Origin: Eretmocerus hayati
Taxonomy: Eukaryota; Arthropoda; Insecta; Hymenoptera; Aphelinidae
Assembly: GCA_029851415.1 (NCBI GenBank)
Contig: CM056741.1
Coordinates: forward strand, 63,044,282-63,108,281
Reading direction: 5' to 3'
DNA length: 64,000 bases
Shown here: positions 13,101 through 22,100 of the stretch, one piece after another
Layout of the letters: every line of letters begins with the position of its first letter
How positions within the stretch are numbered: the stretch's first letter is position 1
Position numbers and translations under genes: made by a program
The notes under the pieces: generated by a model
The model's input: only the letters and a program-made list of their open reading frames with translations
Databases searched by the model: none
Told to the model about the DNA's origin: nothing

Positions 13101-16100
13101 TCCATTGAAAATGGCGCCGAAAGTCTAAGTTTGTGCACATGCGCACAAAATCGCCTTTTTCTGAAACCGAAAAAATTGAATTTTCATAAAATGGCTCATA
13201 AGTCACTTGGATCGCCCCAAACTTCTCTGAAACCCATTGTTTTTTAAAGAACGCAACATTTTACGTCGGAAATCTGATTCACAAAAGATAAAAAGAATGG
13301 CTTTTTGAGGAATAAACGTTTAAGTGAAAAATACTTTTTTGCCTTCAGGAGGCCCCCAAATCACAGAAAAGAAATTCCCGACAACGCTTTCGATAGGTTT
13401 TTTGATGCCCTTTCAGATGCCGCAACCCGCAAATCGATAGCTATCCAAAAACTCGAAATATTCTCATTTTCGTGAATAAAAGAGCATCGATTTTTACACG
13501 ATGAATTTTCGGTCTGTTCATGCATGTGCGTGCAATGGAGAGGAGAAAATTTTTTTGGACCCCATAGGTGGTCTGAAGTTCCTATTTTAGGCGATAGAAT
13601 CAAATGGAAAGGAATAAAAAGAATCTGAGAGATGAACAATTTCCATGAGTCTTTTTGGCGTGGAATTCATCATATATCCTAGCCCAGAGTGCAACGAACG
13701 CAGCAGTCTAACGCTTTCATTTCGCACTCTTGCCAACGATTTCGCCATTGTTATGGTACTCTCGAGTCCCGAACGGGATAAGGGTAGCCAACTATTCTTC
13801 GATTCCAACTCTCCCTGAGTTTGTTCTAGGCTCAATGATGATGGATGGACTGGTGGTGCAAATCATCATTCTCTGGTCATCAAAATGTTTTACTCCATGA
13901 GATTGATCAGGCTCTACCAAGAGTGTCTGGGGATTTTCTGTATGATTTTTGACGGGTCGGGGAGGGGTGAGGGGGGGGGGGGCTTGATACTGAGTCCCAT
14001 CTTGCAATAGACTGCTCAATTTCCTATATTTCACTGAAATTAGAAAGCTTCTACTGAATGGAGGAAGCTCGGACCATCTTGAAAGCGTAGGCGATCCTAT
14101 TTTTGATGAATTTTCGGTTGTTCTGAGACTAGATTCGATCCGAAAATCGCCAAATCAACCTCTAACACATGGTTTTTCATGTAAAATTTGACGATTTTTC
14201 CAAAAAAAGTAGTCTCACTCGTGTGGAAAATCATTGAATACGTTGAAAATAGCCTTTTACGCAAGAAACAGCTTTTTTGGCAGTTTTGAATTTTTTTCGA
14301 GGTGTTGTACCACCTAAAAGATGGGGCAAGAATTCTTTCTTGATAGAATATGCAAAAGCACACTAGAAAAAATTTTTTTCCGGCCTGCAACTGTCACCCC
14401 GTTTTTCCGGTGAATTTTCGAAAATTTGAAAATTTTTTCTAGCCGCTGTGTGGTAATTAGAAATCCTGGGAATATTTTTTTTCATATTTGTTGCGTTGAG
14501 ACAGGTTTTCGTTATTTTTTTCAGCTTTTTTTGAGCGTATATCGGCCTGGAGGGGTCTAAAGGTCTGAAATTTTTTCTGGAGGTATATTTTACATGTACC
14601 AACTGAACTCCATGATTTTCCTGGCGATGTGGCCTGGGGCCGATTTCACCATCTCACCCGGCTATACCCTTTTGCATGAATCGCGTCTTAAATTTCTTGA
14701 CACCAGATTCCGGGATAAAGATCCAGTTCAGAATATAAGTCACTCATCACAGAGTGAAATGAAATAGTTCTCAAGTTGGCAGCATATCGGAATCTCATCT
14801 AAAATCCAAAATTTTCAAGAATTTTTTAATCGAGGTCGTGTCAAATTTTGCATGAATCGCGTCTCAGATTTCTTGGCACCAGATTCCGGAATCAAGATCC
14901 AGTCCAAAATGTAGCTCACTCATCACAGAATGTTATGAAATAGTTTCGAAGTTGGCAGCATATCGAAATCCCATCTAGAATCCACCATTTTCAGTCATAT
15001 TTGGACTGTACTCGTGTCAAATTTTGCATGAATCGCGTCTCAGGCTTCTTGGCGCCAGATTCCGGAATCGGGGTTCAGTTCAACATGTAGCTAACTTATC
15101 CCAGAATGTTATGAAGTAATTTTCACGTTAGCAGCATATCGAAATCTCATCTAGAACCCACCATTTTCAATCATACGTGGACTGCACTCGTGTCAAATTT
15201 TGCATGAATCGCGTCTCAGATTTCTTGCCACCAGATTCCGGAATCGGGATTCAGTTCAAAATAAAGCTCACTCATCCCAGAATAATATGAAATAGTTTCT
15301 AAGTTGGCAGCATATCGAAATCCTATCGAGAATCCACCATTTTTGATCATATTTAAATCGAAATCGTGTCAAGTTTTGCATGAACCGCGTCCGAGATTTC
15401 TTGGCACCAGATTCCGGAATCGAAATCGAGTTCAGAATATCACTTACTCACCACAGAATGTTATGAAATAGTTTCGAAGTTGGCAGCATATCGAAATCAC
15501 ATCTAGAATCCACGATTTTCGATCATATTTGAATCGAAATCGTGTCAAGTTTTGCATGAACCGCGTCTCAGATATCTTTTGGCACCAGATTCCGGAATCG
15601 GGATTCAGTTCAAAATGTAGCTGACTCATCCCAGAATGTTATGTAATAATTTCTGAGATAGCAGCATATCGAAATCTCATCTAGAATCCAGCATTGTCAA
15701 TAGTTTTTTAATCGAAGTCGCGTCAAATTTTGCATGGAGTGCATGCGCGATTCCCTGGCACCGATATCCAGGATCGAAGTTCAGCTCAAAATGTAGCTCA
15801 TTCATCCCAGACTGTCATGGAATAGTTTGCAAGGCGGCAGCACATGGAATTCTTATCAAGAATCAGGCATTTTCAATCGAATTTCGACCGAACTCGTGTC
15901 AATTCTCGCATAAAATCGATCTAGAAATTTCTGGCACCAACTCCTTGCATCGGGGTTGGGCTCGAAATTCTGCTAACCATCTCCAGAATATGACTAAACT
16001 GTATCCGGCTTAGCAGCATATCAAAACCCTACCTAGAAACTGTGATATAGCGATGTTGGCAGTGCTCAAGGGAAAGTTCGAGCTAATAATAGATCTCAGA

Positions 16101-19100
16101 GCTGTCAGCACCAATCCCTAGACGTGGGATTGAGCTTAAAATCTTGTTAATCCAGAACGTAATATATCACAAGTATTCTCAACATGGCAGCAGAACCGCA
16201 AACTGCCTCGAAACCGTGATTTTGGTCAAATTCTTACAGTTTGGCATTCGATTGTGAACAAAAGTTGGTGTCCAGGATCCCAGCACGTATTTCAAAACTC
16301 GGGATTGAGTTAGAGAATTTGTTCATCCAAATCGAAATGTGATAGAATTTTCGCAAATTTGACAGCAAGTCATAATCTCGTCAAAAATGAATCATCTTCA
16401 ATCAGATTCGGACCAACATAGGGTCAATTTTTGCATAAAATGGATCTAGAATTCCCTGGCACCAATTCCTTGCATCGTGGTTGGGCTCGAAGTTCTGATC
16501 ACGAATACCAAAATATGACTCAACTGTTTCTGACTTGGCAGCATATCAAAATCCTACCTAGAAACTGTCATATAGCGATGTTGGCAGTGCTCAAGGGACA
16601 GTTCGAGCTAATAATAGATCTCAGAGTTGTCAGCACCGATTCCTAGACGTGGGATTGAGCTCAAAATCTTGTCAGTGGGGGCGTAATACACCACAAGTAT
16701 TCTCAACATGGCAGCAGAACCGCAAACTACCTCAAAACCGTGATTTTGGTGAAATTCCTACGTTTTGGCACTCGATTATAACCAATATTCAGCCTCAGAG
16801 ATCCCAGCACTTGTTCCCAAACCCGGGGTTAGGCTGAAACTCCAGGTATGCGCGCAAAGAATGCCTATCAAGTGTTTTCCAGGTAGCAGTAGGACTCATG
16901 CCCCGGACACCCCAAGTTCATTCTTCGGTACAATCCGTGTTTATTTTTTTTTCTGCATTCAACTCCTCCCCCCTCCACCCCTTCGCATTCAAGTAAAAAA
17001 CAGGTAGGCACATCTTCTAGCTTAGGAAATTACGATGTTTCATCTCGATACCTCATGAATTCGAGTGAAGCGGATTATCCGGCAGAGTTGAGTCCCCATA
17101 CAGGCATAGTACGTCGCCAGGGGTGAATGTGTCCACTTATGGTCCGCCTACGTCTGAAGCGCACAGCTCGTGTATTCAAGTTTTTGAATGCATAATATCA
17201 AGATACGTCATCCTACGTATTTTGACCCGCTGGACACGAATTGAGATTATATACTGAGAAAGGGTTTCGCGCAAATCCTCAATAAACAAATTCCAACTCT
17301 TGGCAGAGTTTCAGTGCCAAACAACGCAATACGCATTTTCAGCTTATATGTTTATAATCAAATTTGTTTATTGAGGATTTGCGCGAAACCCTTTCTCAGT
17401 ATATAATCTCAATTCCAGAGGCTTCAAACTATAATTACCATGTTGAATCATCAGATAAGGTCACTCCGTTCTTGAGATAATAGCTAATTTCTATCAAAAT
17501 TATTCCGGTTCCCCGTAGTGCGCCGTGATGTGCTTCCACCTGAACTAATGTACACCAATCTGTGTGGAATTACTTCCCAGAGTACCCCCAAACATGTGTA
17601 GAAACTTCCGGAAAGCGAGCCTCGAGCAAGATGCGAGCTAAAGGTTTCATTGTACGAGTCATAAATGAACATAATTTTGCGAGCGTGAGAGGGATTTTAC
17701 TCATTCTAGCTCATAAATAAGATGTGCGGCTGAAATAGGGATTCAAATATGTCTTCTTGTCTCAAAATAACCATTTCAAAACTCAATGGTAATACTTTTG
17801 TACCATTAAGTTTTGGGAATTTCAAATAAGGCAAAACATGTATAATCAAGTATGCAAAGCGAGCCCACTTATTGTTCATGTGTGCTTGCAGGTAGGTCAG
17901 GCGGTGCCTCCTGTAGAAAATGGAGTACTCGAGGTAAGACATCATATGAATTTATCGGAACGGAATATGATAGCTTAATCATTGACGCTCTATATACTTG
18001 CAGTCATCGTATCCTAGTGCTGACCTCGAATCAGATGTGAGTTTATATTCTATTAAATAACTTTATAATAAATAATTGCTGATATTTACCTCCAACTCAG
18101 TTTGATTTCTATTAAATCTTCATAAGTTCAAGCTTGTACAAATCAATAATCATGACCAAAAATTTACTATACTTGTGTATAAACAGTTACATCACACGTA
18201 CGAATCTGAAATTCGAGTTTCTAGACTCAGATTATTCTTTTGCTTTCAGGTACCACCAACGAAGACAGGCATCAAATTTTCCCTTACCAAGGGATCTCAA
18301 TCCAGGGATAACGTAAGCTATGTTTAATGTGAATTTAAGTTGTAGACAGACTTACCTTAGATCAACTTAATTTTACTATTTACTATTCCCGATGATATAT
18401 TGAGGTGCGGAAATCACATCAGTTGAATTTGTCCATTACAGCAATTTCCACGAATTGGTGGCTACCCGCCAGAGTATCCAGAACCAAGAAATCAGGTGAC
18501 GATACGTTCCATTAAGTGGATCACTTTCAATTCCATGAGAAATTACAAACACTTAACTCAAATCTGCATCATCTGATAGCAAATACTTCTGTGCTTAGAT
18601 CATGGATGGTCATCATTAGTTTTGATTTTCATTGCCAACCCGCTTTTAGTAATCTTACAGCGGGTCTCGATAATAAACTCTCAATTTTACTATCACGGCT
18701 GTTTGGGGACGAACCGCCTATGGATCATTATTCATATTCTCATAAGTGATTTTGGTAGATTTTTTCGTCCTTGATGGTTAATATACAAGTTAAACCTTTG
18801 GTCTCGTCGATCTTGAAGGACGGTGGTTCCGTGTGCAGTGGTTTTTCATTTTTTCGGCCTTCAAGATCGACGAGACCAAAGGTTCAACTTGTATATTCAT
18901 ATTCTCAGTAAACTGAGTTGCCAAGACATACTTTCATTAAAAGTATTTTTTCCAAAACATTTTGCAAAATGCCCGGTTCAAAGCAGGTAATGTGTCATGC
19001 AGGATGCAAGTTGAAGAACATGCTTGGCATTCTGAAAAATGCCTAACTTTTTATAAAATACCGATTAGATATTCTATAAATTGCCTGGATGAGACGAATA

Positions 19101-22100
19101 TATATGAGGGAATCTACAGAACCTTTAACATTTAGTGTACCATACAGTATTGATGAGATCGGGACTTTCACGCCCTGGAAAAATGGTTTCTATAGTTTCT
19201 AGGATGGTACTCTATCGATTTTTTATGACACGTGTGTAGTGCTCTTGATACAAATTGAAAAATCGTCGAATTTCGTACTTTTTCAGTGTAACTGGCGCGT
19301 CTTCCGAAACTTTTCGGCCTCTGGAGAAAATAACACTGTCCCGAAAAATCTGAAAAAATTCCATCTGACTCTTTGAACCTGATATCATCATGGGAGATTT
19401 GTTCTAATAGCGACTCAGATGCCTGGTCAGAGTCGTGCTCCCATGAAAAGTGTAACTCACTTTTTGGAAAACACTCACTTCCTCCAATTTTTCGTATGTA
19501 AAGAAAACTAACATTCGAGCTAGGGTGAATCCGGTGGTGGTTAATTGAAGAGTAAGAACAGACAATCAAAATGCTTCTTCGTTTGGCAGCGACACATTAT
19601 TTTGGCCGAAGATCTGTGACGTTGAACTTGCAAAATTTGTCGCGCCCACCGCTTCAAAAAAGGACATAAACCTTCGTTACTCGAATAATGAGCAGATGTC
19701 GCTCCCAAATCCTATTGCTCATTTTACTTTGGCGTATGATGAATTACCATGCACTCCAAGGGGCTGCCTGGGTTATTTGAGGGAGGAGCTCGGGAACCTT
19801 GTTCAGCCTCCGAAAGCTGATTTTTCCGGTCGAAAAAGATGAACGTAACAGATCTAAATTATAGCTGTCGACTTTGTATGTAGTTCTTACACCATTTTCA
19901 CACTGCAAACTTATCATAATTCAAGTGGGAAAGCTTTGGGAAAGCAAAAATTGCATATACGTCCCACAACTCTGTGAACGCGGAAAAAATGGTAGTCGAT
20001 GAGTATAACGGAAAGAGACTCTATTCTGGGAATGGAATTCGATTAAACGAGTGCAACAACATCTTTATCAACCATCACACTGCACTATTCACGATCCATC
20101 CATGTGAAAAGCCTCTAAAAGTGACGAAAACGTTATAGACTAATTCCACCTCATTGTTCTCAGAGGATTAACATCTTTCAAAAATGGTGGGCACAACGTT
20201 TTTTTCACATTTTAGAGGTACCAAAACACTATGGAATTGGTTTTAAAAGCGACGGGGAATAAAAAAATTTTTTTCTCGGATGGTCCAAAAATTAAAGGTT
20301 TGGTAGATTTCCTCATATCTTACGATAGGGGTATTTCCTGATACGATAAAAGCTGTGTGTCTATATCATAAAATTTTCATTCGTGTAGCTTCTTGGACTG
20401 CAGATCATAAAACCAGCTGAACACTCTCATCACTTTTCAAAGACAATAAGTGTGAGTATCATTTCATCGATATTTGTAACATATTTGAGCCTCGGATTGA
20501 TAACAGATACAGCGATAACGACACATTATTTTCCTCGGCGCTCACGCCAATTTGAATCATGGAGTATAAGACAAATTGTTTCTTATGCAAAATGCGAAAA
20601 GAATAATGAGTTCTCAGTGCCCAAAATATTGGTGCGATCACGCGGGAATTGTAACTTCTTGATGTGAGAAAATTGAATTTGCACTTTAGTACACCTATTT
20701 CGTACCGAAAACGTAAAATAGTGAATTCCCGTACTGAGCGCGCGTTAGCCCATTTCGGGCACGAAGGATGGTTTGTCCTTCGTGCCCGACATGTCCTCCA
20801 GTGCTCAAAATGGGCTTGCAAGCGAAGTGCGGATGTATTTTTTCATTATAAGAACCCTGAAACCGAATTCGAATGCAGCATTTTAGGTTAGAATATTGAA
20901 AAATAGTTTTCAATGACTTTGAAAATAATATTTCGTGTAGTGAGAGCGACACTCTCTGAACATATATCAGCTATTCTAATTGATTTATCAACTCCCGTGG
21001 ACAGATTTGCACTGAAAATCAGCTATATTTGCTGAAAATCAGTTCATGATGGCTGTCAAATCAGCAAAATAGCTGATTCGTGTTGAAACACCACTTATAT
21101 GAGTAGTTCCGTGAAAACTTCGAAATAATGTGTGCCTGCTTGTACGAACCCTTAAAATGCTTGGAAAAAATCATCACAGGTTATCGTATTTTTTGGTGCT
21201 CTTTTTGGCGCAATCTTTAGTTTGGCGATCCAGGGTCGACAAAAAAAGTTATTATCGAAAAAGGAGTCAAAATGTCAGTTCCGTGTGCAGTGGTTTTTCA
21301 TTTTTTCGGCCTTTGTGAGTGTAAAACGTCGCAGTGGGGCTCGTTTGAAATTCGGACGGGTAGATACATCAAATATAATGCTATTAGGCACCAAATGCCA
21401 CTGCTGAAGAGCCCAAAGACCACTTTTTGTGAGCATGACTAGTAAATACATTTTGTGTCGCAATTTTACTTGAAATTTTACTCGCTCAGTTTTCCTCGAT
21501 AAAAGTGGATTAGCCTCATTCCAGGCCTTTCCGTACCAATTTATCCTCAAAGGAAATCGTCAGGCACAACATTGCCATGCCCCAAAATGTCGAAAAAAAT
21601 TGATTTCCGCACTTCGGGGAGTACTTTTCCGTGAAAATCTACTTTTGCTTAATTTATTGGTCAGTTACGAGTGGTACTAAGGTAAAGTCGCCAGTAGTGG
21701 AACAAAAAATGATCGCTAATCAGTAATTTACATATCTTGAGTGATATTTGAGTTTCTCGCGAACGGGAAGTAACGCATCTTGTAGATAAACTCTTTTAGC
21801 AGGGGAGCTGGCGATTATTTTTGTGCTAGATTTATTAAAACCTAGAAAAAATATATATTATGCATGACAGCTCAACTAACCCTTTGGCAGGTGTCAGCGA
21901 TCTGGGAGGTGGTGGGTTGATGTTTTATTGAATTGTTTATAACTTTTAGCAACAATTGCTTGTGCTATACGTATTGATTGATGAAACTTTCAGAGATGGT
22001 AGTTTATGGCCGGAATTCGTGGAAAACAATTGTCAGCGATTCGTAACATGGTGGGAAATTGTTCAGCGTGACGGTTAAACATATTTTCTGACGAAGTTTT

